Assembly (NCBI GenBank): GCA_016875195.1
Contig: VGRY01000007.1
Span: forward strand, 1-64,000
Direction: 5' to 3'
From: Deltaproteobacteria bacterium
GTDB taxonomy: Bacteria > Desulfobacterota > BSN033 > UBA1163
DNA: 64,000 nt
The notes beneath the pieces were generated by a model that had not been told where the DNA came from, did no database searches, and saw only the letters and a list, made by a program, of their open reading frames with translations. Position numbers and translations under genes: made by a program. Every line of letters begins with the position of its first letter. Within the stretch, counting starts at the first letter, position 1. Shown here in pieces: positions 1-7,947 of this stretch.

Positions 1-1566
1 GTTCTTGAGCATGACTTCACAGGACCAAATGCAAGAGTCAAGAGAATTGACAATCAGGTGGCTGAGCAGAATCCTGCTCTTGCCTCGGTACGACCTGCGA
101 TGCGCCTGGCAACAACCATCCTTATGTATTCCTTCGGAGGCCTTCCGAGGGAAGAGAAAGGTGAACCTATACCCTCCGGGCTCTCTGAGAGAGAACTTCT
201 GGAAGTTTGTCTTTCCACGGAGATTGATAATCTCACAGCCCAATCTGTTTTAAAACGGTTGAGGGATGAGTGCCTCTATCTACATTACGACGGGGTCAAA
301 TATTGTTTCAAAACCACCTCGAATGTAAACAAGATTCTTGAAGACGAGGCTGACAATGTCCAGCCAAAAGAAGTGAAGGAATTCATCAAGCAGGACATGG
401 AGGCAAGGATTGGAAAGGCTACCAATGCTGCGATTATCTGGCCCGAGGAAAGTAGTAAGATCCCGGATGTTGAACCTCGATTTATACTTGCATATCTTCC
501 CTTGGAATTTAGTGAGAAAAAAGAGCGGGAGCAAGAGCAGAAAGCGATTGAATTGTTTACACAGTATGGGGTTCTACCGAGGCGGTTTCGAAATGGAATC
601 GGACTGGCCATATCAGACAGAAGGCAGCTCGAAGGGTTGCGCCGGGCAGCAAAATATTTGCTTGCAGTTGAAAGGGTTCGTTCAAAAAAAAGTTCTTATA
701 AATTGAACAAAGAGCAAATGGACCAACTAAAGGAGCGAGAGCAAACCGAAAAATCGGGTTTTGAGTCAGGGGTAAGGGTTCTGTATCCGGCTGTTCTGCT
801 TCTCAAGATAGAAAACGGTAAGCCCACCCTTGAGAAATTAGAGATTGGCGCCCGTCCATTAAAGGAGCACGGAGTCCATGAACGTCTTATAGAGTTTCTT
901 GGTAAGAATGTTTCGGGCAAACTCTTCGATGAATTTCGTGCATCAAAACTCTTTCCCCTTATGCAGATGGGAAGCGGTGCGGGTGAAAAGAAAGCAGTTG
1001 GAACAAAGATGATCCGGGATGTCTTCTTTGAAAGTTTGGATTTTCCCCGGGTAATAGAGGAAAAGGTTATAGCGTCTGCAATTGCCCAAGGTATTAAGGA
1101 CGGAATATTCGCTTACGCCTTGAAAAGCAAAGTCCTTGAAGAAGCTGGAAAGTATTTTGTGAAAGAAAGGGATGCAATATTTGGAAGGGCAGTATCATCA
1201 GATGAAATCGATCTTGATTCAGGTTTTATCCTTTTACCTGAATGCATTATTAAGGAAGCACCTCCAGGTCCAGAACCCACCCCTCCTGGCCCGATACCCC
1301 CAGGTCCAGTTCCTCCTGTACCAACTCCTGGTCCGAGACCCATTGAGCCGGGAAAGATTACCACGGTAAGAATGGAGATGAAATTAAATAAACAAACCCT
1401 TTACAAAACGTTCAATGCCCTTGGCAATCTGGCAGACATGGCAGGGGAAATAAAAATAGGTATTGAGGCTCAAAGTGGAGAGGGGTTTGACCGCAACCGC
1501 CTCCGCAACGCCGTCAAAGAACCCTTAGAAGAGGTGGGGATAGAGATCAAGATTAGTGAGGAGTAG
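1..1566 (+). CDS. DUF499-type ATPase, C-terminal part (cut by window edge)
   Basis: The frame is open from base 1, so the gene begins upstream and 521 residues are visible. A GTG at 58 would give a 502-residue protein, but the open frame before it continues the same domain, so I treat the gene as 5-prime partial. The stretch near residues 22-110 (RPAMRLATTI, SFGG, then a winged-helix-like LSERELLEVCL and a LYLHYDG/YCF tail) matches my memory of DUF499 proteins, large P-loop ATPases found beside DUF1156 methyltransferases in defence islands. A Pro/Gly-rich linker at about residues 421-448 separates a final domain of about 70 residues. The Walker motifs would lie upstream and are not seen. It is followed after 34 bases by an OLD nuclease, consistent with one operon. 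Family call from recognition only. Confidence 0.6.
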   Translation, partial: VLEHDFTGPNARVKRIDNQVAEQNPALASVRPAMRLATTILMYSFGGLPREEKGEPIPSGLSERELLEVCLSTEIDNLTAQSVLKRLRDECLYLHYDGVKYCFKTTSNVNKILEDEADNVQPKEVKEFIKQDMEARIGKATNAAIIWPEESSKIPDVEPRFILAYLPLEFSEKKEREQEQKAIELFTQYGVLPRRFRNGIGLAISDRRQLEGLRRAAKYLLAVERVRSKKSSYKLNKEQMDQLKEREQTEKSGFESGVRVLYPAVLLLKIENGKPTLEKLEIGARPLKEHGVHERLIEFLGKNVSGKLFDEFRASKLFPLMQMGSGAGEKKAVGTKMIRDVFFESLDFPRVIEEKVIASAIAQGIKDGIFAYALKSKVLEEAGKYFVKERDAIFGRAVSSDEIDLDSGFILLPECIIKEAPPGPEPTPPGPIPPGPVPPVPTPGPRPIEPGKITTVRMEMKLNKQTLYKTFNALGNLADMAGEIKIGIEAQSGEGFDRNRLRNAVKEPLEEVGIEIKISEE

Positions 1567-1600
1567 CTTTAAGTTTAATGCTAACTCTTGAGTAGTCACG

Positions 1601-3262
1601 ATGGCTGAATTGGCAACTTTAAAGATTTCAAAATTTAGATCAGTTGAAGATGCCACAATTGTATTCCCGCCGGGAATGCCTGTAGCTCTATTTGGGCAAA
1701 ATAACGCCGGGAAATCCAACATAATAAGGGCTTTTAACATAATTATGGGAGAACAGTACCCCAAAACAGTAACACTTGAAGAGTCGGATTATTTTTTGCG
1801 AGATCCTCACCAATTCATTGAAATCTTGGCTTCTTTTAGAACTCCTCTATGCGGCCAATACAGGGAATTACACTGGAGTCATCATCGTAACCGAGATCCT
1901 GAGCCAACTTTATTTGAGGGTAGAACAATATTTGGTACGAAAAAATGGCCCAAGAACGAAGAAAGGGATGATTGTATTGTCGTAATAATTGAAGCTGACC
2001 GTAACCTAAAGTATCAGCTAAGCTATGCCACTAAATACACAATGCTCAGCAGGTTGATGCACCGGTTCCATGATGTCCTTCATCAATATGAGGACGTAAA
2101 AGAAGACTTAAAACAGTGCTTCGCAAAGACGAAGGAAACTTTCGGTCAAATACCTGAGTTCCAGCAATTCTCTGACGCTCTGAGAGTAGACTTCTCATGT
2201 GCCCTCCAGTGTTGGTCCTACAAACTCGATATTGATTTTGAAGCATACAATCCTCTTAATTTTTTTCATGCGCTTCGTATTCAAGCAAAGGAGAATGAAG
2301 AAACAAGAGCCTTTGAAGAACTTGGCACTGGGGAGCAACAGATCCTAGCCATTTCTTTCGCTCACGCTTATGCAAAGGCTTTTAAAAGTGGTTTCATATT
2401 GGGTATCGAAGAGCCTGAGGCACATCTTCACCCCCTCGCACAGGCGTGGCTGGCTGACCGCATCAAGAGTATGTGTGAGGATGGGCTTCAATTTATCTTA
2501 AGTACCCATAGTCCATCCTTTCTAGACATCCTTTCCCTTCCTGGAATGCACCTGGTTTATAAAGATGGGAAAATAACCCGGGTCCGAAGGCATGATCAAG
2601 AGAGTTTGGTAAGAAGCTGTGTTGAAAAAGGTGCGAAACCACAGAAGTGTACGAGTGAGACCGTTCTTCCATTTTATGCAGCGAACAGCAGCGAAGAAAT
2701 CTTGAAAGGATTCTTCGCGGAGGCAGTGGTTCTTGTCGAAGGGCCAACAGAAGCTCTTGCTTTAACAATTTATCTCAAAGCTTGTGGGTGCGATACAAAA
2801 GAAAAAGGGATAGCCATGATTCCAACGCATGGGAAGGGGAGTATTCCTAGATATATCAGACTCTATGAAGCTTATAATATCCCGACCTATGCAATATTTG
2901 ATAACGATCCGGAAGATGACGGAGCCGGTAATAAAAGGAAAGAAATTATTGAGACTTGCGGATACACATTCGAGGAATGGTTAGTAGATGTAGAGGGAAT
3001 TTATGTGGAGAACAAATTCGCCATTTTTGGCGAAAGCTTTGAGAAGTCTCTTCGCAGGCAATTCAAAGAACTTGGATATGGAGAAAAAGAAGCTCAGGTT
3101 GTTACCAGATTCGGCCCGGCCAAACCCCTGGTAGCAAGGGAAGTGGCAAATCTTTTGGCTCTAAAGGGAAATGATGACAAGAGCTGGGAGCCGGTTAAGG
3201 ATCTCGCTTCAAAGATTGCTGCATTGGTTAAGAAAGGAGAAACGGAGGAAATTCCCTTCTGA
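1601..3262 (+). CDS. OLD-family endonuclease (ATPase plus TOPRIM)
   Basis: The 553-residue protein has an ABC/SMC-like ATPase half and a TOPRIM half. Visible are a Walker A GQNNAGKS at residues 32-39, a signature-like LGTGEQQ near 243, Walker B with ILGIEEPEAHLHP near 265, and an H-loop LSTHSPS near 303. The TOPRIM half has VLVEGPTEA near 377 and a FDNDPEDD acidic cluster near 433, the expected metal ligands. OLD proteins are ATP-dependent nucleases acting on DNA, and the family includes phage P2 Old and GajA of Gabija. No UvrD-like GajB partner follows, so this is not a standard Gabija pair. It lies 34 bases after the DUF499 gene and 36 before a small gene. The ribosome site before ATG 1601 is weak. 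Function as a defence nuclease is inference from family and context. Confidence 0.85.
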   Translation: MAELATLKISKFRSVEDATIVFPPGMPVALFGQNNAGKSNIIRAFNIIMGEQYPKTVTLEESDYFLRDPHQFIEILASFRTPLCGQYRELHWSHHRNRDPEPTLFEGRTIFGTKKWPKNEERDDCIVVIIEADRNLKYQLSYATKYTMLSRLMHRFHDVLHQYEDVKEDLKQCFAKTKETFGQIPEFQQFSDALRVDFSCALQCWSYKLDIDFEAYNPLNFFHALRIQAKENEETRAFEELGTGEQQILAISFAHAYAKAFKSGFILGIEEPEAHLHPLAQAWLADRIKSMCEDGLQFILSTHSPSFLDILSLPGMHLVYKDGKITRVRRHDQESLVRSCVEKGAKPQKCTSETVLPFYAANSSEEILKGFFAEAVVLVEGPTEALALTIYLKACGCDTKEKGIAMIPTHGKGSIPRYIRLYEAYNIPTYAIFDNDPEDDGAGNKRKEIIETCGYTFEEWLVDVEGIYVENKFAIFGESFEKSLRRQFKELGYGEKEAQVVTRFGPAKPLVAREVANLLALKGNDDKSWEPVKDLASKIAALVKKGETEEIPF

Positions 3263-3298
3263 TACAACGAACAATCTGAAAATTTCGAGGAGGTCACC

Positions 3299-3562
3299 GT
3301 GGGCAAGAAAGTGTATTTTTGTGTGGAATTTGATGATGATAATGAGGCCGAAAGGATAGCAATAAAGGTCCATGAGCTAGCAAATACACCAGAGGACGAG
3401 TTGCTTGAGGAGCCTCCGAAGTTGGAGATTTCTTCAGAAGAGCCTAAACTGGTTTATCCGAATGTTTTATTGGTCGAAAGAGTATCCGATCTCGGAGGCA
3501 AACCAGTAGTGGAAGGTAGAGTGGTTGGGGGTGAGAGAAGGTTTAAAATTGAATTTTTCTAA
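3299..3562 (+). CDS. Small acidic hypothetical protein
   Basis: I do not recognise this 87-residue protein. The GTG start at 3299 is supported by a strong GAGGAGGT site four bases upstream. The product is acidic, begins KKVYFCVEFDDDNEAERIA, has a Glu/Pro-rich middle (residues 30-55) and ends in two probable beta strands (VVEGRVVGG, RRFKIEFF). It lies 36 bases behind the OLD nuclease gene in the same direction, so it probably belongs to the same transcript. No function is proposed. Confidence 0.6.
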   Translation: MGKKVYFCVEFDDDNEAERIAIKVHELANTPEDELLEEPPKLEISSEEPKLVYPNVLLVERVSDLGGKPVVEGRVVGGERRFKIEFF

Positions 3563-3707
3563 TACAGGATTGGGGGTAAACTCATACAATACTTTTCCTA
3601 TGAGGCGAAACCTTCCGCATTTAAAAATTTAGATGAAAATAGGGCGGTTGTATTTATTAAAGGGAGCATAAAGCAGATGTTAAATAGGGTTAAGGAGGTG
3701 ACTTATC

Positions 3708-4007
3708 ATGTCAAGATCTAAGAGGGGTCAAGCGGAGCATGATAGGGAGGTTAGGCGTGTTGCCAATGAGTATTTGAGGAAGGGGTATAAGGTTTTGGCT
3801 GACCTTCCGAACTGGGAACAACCTGACACAATTAAAGGTGTGAGACCGGACCTAAGTGTTAAGAGAAAAGGACACGAGACCTTGATTGAAGTTGAGACTC
3901 CGGAATCGGCAGAAAGTGCAAGAGATGAAAAACAGAAGAAAGCCTTCAAGCAGTGGAGTGAGAAAAGCGAGCACAGACACTTCAGAAGAATCATCACCGA
4001 AGAATAA
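3708..4007 (+). CDS. Small restriction-endonuclease-like protein (possible PD-(D/E)XK fold)
   Basis: This is a 99-residue protein with an excellent AAGGAGGT site upstream of ATG 3708. A basic helix (REVRRVANEYLRKGY, residues 14-28) is followed by GVRPDLSVKR and TLIEVETPES, which resemble the D...(D/E)-x-K/E core of PD-(D/E)XK nucleases: Asp in RPD, then IEVET on the next strand. The usual catalytic Lys is not obvious. Next comes a helix with KAFKQWSE, a pattern I associate with small archaeal and bacterial nuclease-like proteins. It is the last gene of the defence-like run; 145 bases separate it from the previous gene. The fold is inferred from motif order only. Confidence 0.55.
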   Translation: MSRSKRGQAEHDREVRRVANEYLRKGYKVLADLPNWEQPDTIKGVRPDLSVKRKGHETLIEVETPESAESARDEKQKKAFKQWSEKSEHRHFRRIITEE

Positions 4008-4166
4008 GAAGCCTCAGAAGATTGACTGGGCCTATATATCCCCTACCTTAAAGCAACGGGGCAGATCCCCGTGATCCGTTTTACCGTTACCGTTGAGCTT
4101 ACCAAGCATGATTCCAGAAGAATTAATCCTTGAAGCTACGTAAATTATCGAACCCCTATTTTTTTG
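4008..4166. other. Intergenic spacer without recognisable gene
   Basis: No convincing coding frame is present between the defence-like genes and the metallo-hydrolase. I see no clear hairpin terminator, and only the promoter-like pair listed separately at the downstream end. Confidence 0.4.
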
Positions 4167-4196
4167 TTGACAGCGAATACCATTTGACTTTAGATA
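4167..4196 (+). promoter_or_regulatory. Putative sigma-70-type promoter for the MBL-fold gene
   Basis: A perfect -35 hexamer TTGACA at 4167-4172 is followed after 18 bases by TAGATA at 4191-4196 (or GATAAT at 4193 with 20-base spacing). The start codon of the metallo-hydrolase is 31 bases further on. Based on sequence match only. Confidence 0.45.
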
Positions 4197-4227
4197 ATAG
4201 GTAGAAGCAGAAAAATTGGAGTAAGTA

Positions 4228-4995
4228 ATGAAGATTAAGGTGCTGGGGTGTTCGGGGGCGGAGTTCCCGGGACGAAAGCCATCTGGTTTTCTTCTGGATG
4301 GTAAGATTCTGTTCGATGCGGGAAGTCTGACCAAAGCGCTGGATATCCGTGGACAGAGGAAGGTCGAGTACATCTTCATCACCCATGCCCATCTTGATCA
4401 TGTCATTGGCATTCCATTTCTTCTGGACAATATGATCGTCAGCAATATGTGGCATAGGGTCAACATCATCGGCATCCCTCATGTAGTGAAGACGATTAGA
4501 AAAAATATTCTGAACAATTCGATCTGGCCTGACTTCACCGCTATTCCAGATTTGGGTAATGGAGTTGTCAGGTTTATCAGTTTGAACCCGGAACATACGT
4601 TGGAGACCAACGGGTACATGGTCACTCCCTATAAGGTTCGCCACTCCGTTCCGGCGGCCGGATATCTTATTGAAGATGGAAAAGGGAAAAAGGTTTTTTA
4701 TACGGGCGACACAGGTCCAACAAGTTCAACCTGGAAGCAGCTAACGGGCAAAAAGATAGACTGCCTGATCATTGAGGTTTCATTCCCGGAAAAGATGAAG
4801 GACTTGGCCATCAAAACAGGGCATCTGACTCCGGGACTCTTAAAGAAAGAGATTGAAAAGATCGACCCACCCCCCCGGAGAATCTATATCACCCACCTCA
4901 AGCCCCAGTATTTCAAGACTATCCAATCAGAGATCAAAAGACTCCGGATTAAAAACCTTCAATTACTCAGGGATGGAGAAGTCTTTCGAATATGA
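4228..4995 (+). CDS. MBL-fold metallo-hydrolase, class II cyclic-nucleotide phosphodiesterase-like
   Basis: The 255-residue protein begins MKIKVLGCSGAEFPG, a strand-loop start shared by RNase Z and class II cAMP phosphodiesterases. The zinc motif THAHLDHVIG is at about residues 52-61, a second His in RHSVPAAGY near 140, an Asp in YTGDTGPT near 159, and a final His in ITHLKPQ near 226. Length and motif order fit a dinuclear-zinc phosphodiesterase of the cpdP/PDE type better than the longer RNase Z. The substrate cannot be read from sequence. A GGAG-type site precedes ATG 4228, and a promoter-like pair lies just upstream. It is transcribed towards the minus-strand phosphate cluster, so it is probably a single-gene unit. 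Confidence 0.75.
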   Translation: MKIKVLGCSGAEFPGRKPSGFLLDGKILFDAGSLTKALDIRGQRKVEYIFITHAHLDHVIGIPFLLDNMIVSNMWHRVNIIGIPHVVKTIRKNILNNSIWPDFTAIPDLGNGVVRFISLNPEHTLETNGYMVTPYKVRHSVPAAGYLIEDGKGKKVFYTGDTGPTSSTWKQLTGKKIDCLIIEVSFPEKMKDLAIKTGHLTPGLLKKEIEKIDPPPRRIYITHLKPQYFKTIQSEIKRLRIKNLQLLRDGEVFRI

Positions 4996-5082
4996 AGGCT
5001 TTTATGAAACGTGGCCAGGATGTCAATGAGGAGGCTGATTCTGGTTCTACGGGAGAATTCCATTGTTCTAATCCGACTGGTT

Positions 5083-5424
5083 TCAATCAAATAAGGTGTC
5101 TCTACGGGATCGTTTCTTTTGCGAATGGATCTTCTTTTCCTCCAGCCTTTTCTCCTTCACCTTTAAAGGAACCAATGTCGGCAAACGTCTCTTTTTCGGA
5201 CGGTTCAATTTTATCAGAGCTTTTTGAAGTCTCTCAAGAGCCAGCTTAAGGTTTTGAGATTGAAATCGATGTTCCGTTGCCGTCACGGTGATGCCGGATA
5301 ATGGGTGGCGCAACCTGATGGCGGTTTCAACTTTGTTCTTTCTCTGTCCACCCGGACCGCTCGAACGGAAGGTCTCGATAATGGCCTGCTTCTTAAGGGC
5401 TTCAAGGTCGGTATCGTATTTCAT
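5083..5424 (-). CDS. Release-factor-like peptidyl-tRNA hydrolase (GGQ protein)
   Basis: The 113-residue protein has the GGQ loop of class I release factors at residues 22-28 (SSGPGGQ, followed by RKNKVETAIRL). In that family the Gln positions water for peptidyl-tRNA hydrolysis on the ribosome. There is no codon-recognition domain. The C-terminal third is very basic (PKKRRLP, KKRSRRDT), as in ArfB-like ribosome-rescue factors, which use a basic tail to sense empty mRNA channels. A role in rescue of stalled ribosomes is therefore likely but not proven. It lies downstream of phoU on the same strand, separated by a 156-base hairpin-rich spacer, so it may be only loosely coupled to the phosphate genes. 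Confidence 0.75.
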   Translation of the reverse strand: MKYDTDLEALKKQAIIETFRSSGPGGQRKNKVETAIRLRHPLSGITVTATEHRFQSQNLKLALERLQKALIKLNRPKKRRLPTLVPLKVKEKRLEEKKIHSQKKRSRRDTLFD

Positions 5425-5449
5425 TGATAGTGCTTAACTCCTGTTATAA

Positions 5450-5580
5450 GGTAACTGTTTAAACTCTAAACACTAAACTCTAAATCCTAAACAAATCCAA
5501 AATCTCAAACTCAAAAGTATACACTATTATAGTTTTGTGTTTTGTACATTTGAGTTTGTTTAGAGTTTAGAGTTTTAAGT
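5450..5580. repeat. Intergenic inverted repeat of iterated CTAAAC / GTTTAG words
   Basis: The left arm repeats words such as AAACTCTAAACACTAAACTCTAAATCC, and the right arm carries the complementary GAGTTTAGAGTTTTAAGTTTAGG just before and into the end of phoU. The arms can fold into an imperfect AT-rich hairpin of more than 20 pairs. It may act as a transcript end between phoU and the GGQ gene, or be one of the word-repeat hairpins scattered through this window. Confidence 0.6.
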
Positions 5581-6264
5581 TTAGGGTTTTTCCTCAGCTT
5601 TGGCATCTGCATGATGCTTGATGACCAGGGCATCGACCATGAAGATCACATCTTCAGCAATATTGGTCGCATGGTCTGCAATTCGTTCGAGACACCGGCT
5701 GACGATCATGAGATGAACCGCTCTTGTAATCGTCTTCTGATCGGACATCATATAAGTCAGGAGTTCTCTGAAGACCTGGTCATTGAGCCCATCCACCAGA
5801 TCATCCCTTTCACAGACCGAACGGGCCAACTTGACGTCCTTGTTAACAAAGGCATCGAGTACATCTTTCACCATCGATTGAGCGATTTCGGCCATCCGGG
5901 GTAAATCAATGTACGGTTTAAGCTGAGGTTCCTGATTCAAAGAGAGGGCACGCTCTGCAATGTTGACCGCCTGATCACCCATCCGCTCAAGGTCCGTGAT
6001 GATCTTCATGGCTGAGGTGATGAAGCGAAGGTCCACGGCCATCGGCTGCCTCAAGGCCAAAAGCTTCAGGCACATCTTATCGATCACGAGCTCCATGTCA
6101 TTGATCTGTCTTTCCCGCTTGAAGATTTCATTTGCAAGATCCGAGTCCCTTTTTACCATCGACAGGACCGCATCGTGGATGGTTCCCTCCACCAGGGTGG
6201 CCATCTTCAAGAGGTTCTCTTTTAGTTCTTCCAGTTCCTTTTGAAATTGAGTCTCTGTGCTCAT
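5581..6264 (-). CDS. phoU: Phosphate signalling/transport regulator PhoU
   Basis: The 227-residue protein is fully alpha helical with two PhoU repeats of three helices each. Recognisable signatures are the repeated metal-binding acidic patterns near residues 65-100 (LKLLALRQPMAVDLRFI, DLERMGDQAVNIAE) and the matching second copy (SRCLERIADHATNIAEDV) near 188-205. PhoU restrains Pst uptake and signals to PhoR-type kinases when phosphate is sufficient. It is the last pst gene, 68 bases after the divergent pstB. A GGGAGAG site precedes ATG 6264. Length is normal for the family. Confidence 0.95.
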   Translation of the reverse strand: MSTETQFQKELEELKENLLKMATLVEGTIHDAVLSMVKRDSDLANEIFKRERQINDMELVIDKMCLKLLALRQPMAVDLRFITSAMKIITDLERMGDQAVNIAERALSLNQEPQLKPYIDLPRMAEIAQSMVKDVLDAFVNKDVKLARSVCERDDLVDGLNDQVFRELLTYMMSDQKTITRAVHLMIVSRCLERIADHATNIAEDVIFMVDALVIKHHADAKAEEKP

Positions 6265-6332
6265 GGTACTCTCCCTTCTCTTCCGCCCCCCACTCTCTCC
6301 CCCATAGGGAGATGGAAAGGGTGAGGGGAATT

Positions 6333-7094
6333 TTATCCAAACCGTCCAGTAATGTAGTCTTCGGTTCGCTGATCTTTCGGACTGGTAAAGAGTTGATAGG
6401 TCGGTCCTTCCTCGATCAATTCGCTATTTAAAAAGAAACCACAGCGATCTGCCACGCGGGATGCCTGCTGGATGTTATGAGGAACGAGGATGATGGTATA
6501 TTCCTTCTTGAGCCGTGTGAGTGTCTCCTCGATGCTGGTTGTGGAGATGGGGTCCAGACCGGAACAGGGTTCATCGAGAAGAAGGACTTCGGGTTCCAAG
6601 GCCAGGATCCTTGCGATACAGAGACGCTGCTGTTGTCCCCCGGAAAGACGGAGGGCGGAGGTCTGAAGGCGGTCTTTCACTTCCTCCCAAAGGACAGCGG
6701 ATCGCAGTGATTTTTCAACGGTTTCGTCCAGCAGTCCCTTCTGTGTCGTCCCTCTCAATCTCGGACCGTAAACCACATTATCATAGATGGACATCGGCAG
6801 GGGAATAGGCAAATCGAAAACGATTCCCACCCTGCGCCTCAACTGAGTGAGGCTCTGTTTCGGGTCATAGATGTCATCTCCATCCAGAAGGATCGTTCCG
6901 GTATGGCTCGATCCATAAACCAGATCGGTCAGTCGGTTAAGACTTTTCAACAGGGTGGTCTTACCGCTTCGCGCAGGACCGAAGATGGCAAATATCTCGT
7001 TGGCCCGGATCGAGAGATTAACCATTTTTAAAGCCTGGTGGGAATCGTAATAGAAGCTGAATTCCCAGACGATAATCTTATTCTGTGGCGACAT
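6333..7094 (-). CDS. Second phosphate ABC transporter ATP-binding protein, PstB paralogue
   Basis: A 253-residue ABC ATPase next to pstA. Walker A is GPARSGKTT (residues 38-46), signature LSGGQQQR near 149, Walker B VLLLDEPCSGLDP near 170, and the H-loop His lies in LVPHNIQQA near 205. The Q-loop, VFQ in typical PstB and in the other copy here, reads VFDLPIPLP, so the conserved Gln is replaced by Asp. That residue normally links ATP hydrolysis to the membrane subunits. The gene starts 10 bases after pstA and so is co-transcribed. It may serve as a partner in a heterodimer with the canonical PstB at 9914-10687, or couple to a different regulator. Transporter assignment is from context. Confidence 0.85.
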   Translation of the reverse strand: MSPQNKIIVWEFSFYYDSHQALKMVNLSIRANEIFAIFGPARSGKTTLLKSLNRLTDLVYGSSHTGTILLDGDDIYDPKQSLTQLRRRVGIVFDLPIPLPMSIYDNVVYGPRLRGTTQKGLLDETVEKSLRSAVLWEEVKDRLQTSALRLSGGQQQRLCIARILALEPEVLLLDEPCSGLDPISTTSIEETLTRLKKEYTIILVPHNIQQASRVADRCGFFLNSELIEEGPTYQLFTSPKDQRTEDYITGRFG

Positions 7095-7104
7095 TAGAAT
7101 TCAC

Positions 7105-7947
7105 TTACCTCTTTTTACGAACATACCGATTGAGCAGGAAGTTTGCTTTTATGTTAACCAGAAGGACCAGCAGGATCAACGCGGCTCCCGTTCCATAAGC
7201 CATCTCCATGGAGATCCCTTCCCGGGCAAGAATATAGAAATGGACGGACATGGTGCGAACAGGGGAGAAGAGGGAAGTCGGGATGATCAGCGATGATCCC
7301 GCCGTGAGGATGACCACTGCGGTTTCCTCGATGCTCCGGCAGACGCCCAAAATGATCCCTGTAAAAATTCCCGGCATGGCATTTGGCAAAATGGTCCGGG
7401 TCACGGTCTGCCATCTCGTTCCGCCCAAGGAATAACTGACTTCACGGAGGGCGTATGGGATTGCCCGGAGAGCCTCTTCCGCGGTGCAGATGATCGTGGG
7501 CAGGATCATAGCGGCCAGAGCCAAACCTCCGGAAAGGATTGACCACCCCATATTGAGATAGATGACAAAAAAGACAAACCCGAAAAGTCCGAAGATGATG
7601 GAGGGGACTCCCGCCAGACAGCCGATTCCAAAACGGATGACCCGGCTGACCTTCCCCTCCCGGGTATATTCTCCAAGAAAGATGGCTGTACCGACCCCTA
7701 GAGGCGTGGCTACGATAATGGCAACAATGGTCAGGGCAATGGTCCCGATGATGGGGGAAAGAATGCCTCCTTCGCGGCCCATGCTTCGTGGTGACTCGAG
7801 AAAGAAGCGAAGGCTCAGGACAGGAAGACCCTCCGACAGGACCTGGATAATGATCAGCGCCATCACGGTCATCGTTGACAAGGCCGCCATCCAGATCATG
7901 ATCTTTGCAGCGCCTTGGGTTAGATATCGTCTCCGTTCGATTCTCAA
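7105..7947 (-). CDS. pstA: Phosphate ABC transporter permease PstA
   Basis: The 280-residue inner-membrane protein has about six hydrophobic helices, starting at residues 15-40. The permease signature for contact with the ATPase is around residues 168-190 (SYSLGGTRWQTVTRTILP). Characteristic PstA segments IFGLFGFVFF and SLFSPVRTMSVHFYILAREG are present. It forms the membrane channel with PstC. The start overlaps the end of pstC by four bases (ATGA), the usual sign of translational coupling, and the divergent pstB follows ten bases later. Confidence 0.93.
   Translation of the reverse strand: MRIERRRYLTQGAAKIMIWMAALSTMTVMALIIIQVLSEGLPVLSLRFFLESPRSMGREGGILSPIIGTIALTIVAIIVATPLGVGTAIFLGEYTREGKVSRVIRFGIGCLAGVPSIIFGLFGFVFFVIYLNMGWSILSGGLALAAMILPTIICTAEEALRAIPYALREVSYSLGGTRWQTVTRTILPNAMPGIFTGIILGVCRSIEETAVVILTAGSSLIIPTSLFSPVRTMSVHFYILAREGISMEMAYGTGAALILLVLLVNIKANFLLNRYVRKKR

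Noticed and set aside
1601-3262. Gabija system (GajA)
   Set aside because: The OLD-like protein fits GajA in domain order, but no UvrD-type GajB gene follows.
4992-5249. 85-codon plus-strand frame after the MBL gene
   Set aside because: It lies antisense to the GGQ release-factor-like gene, which has a clear family motif.
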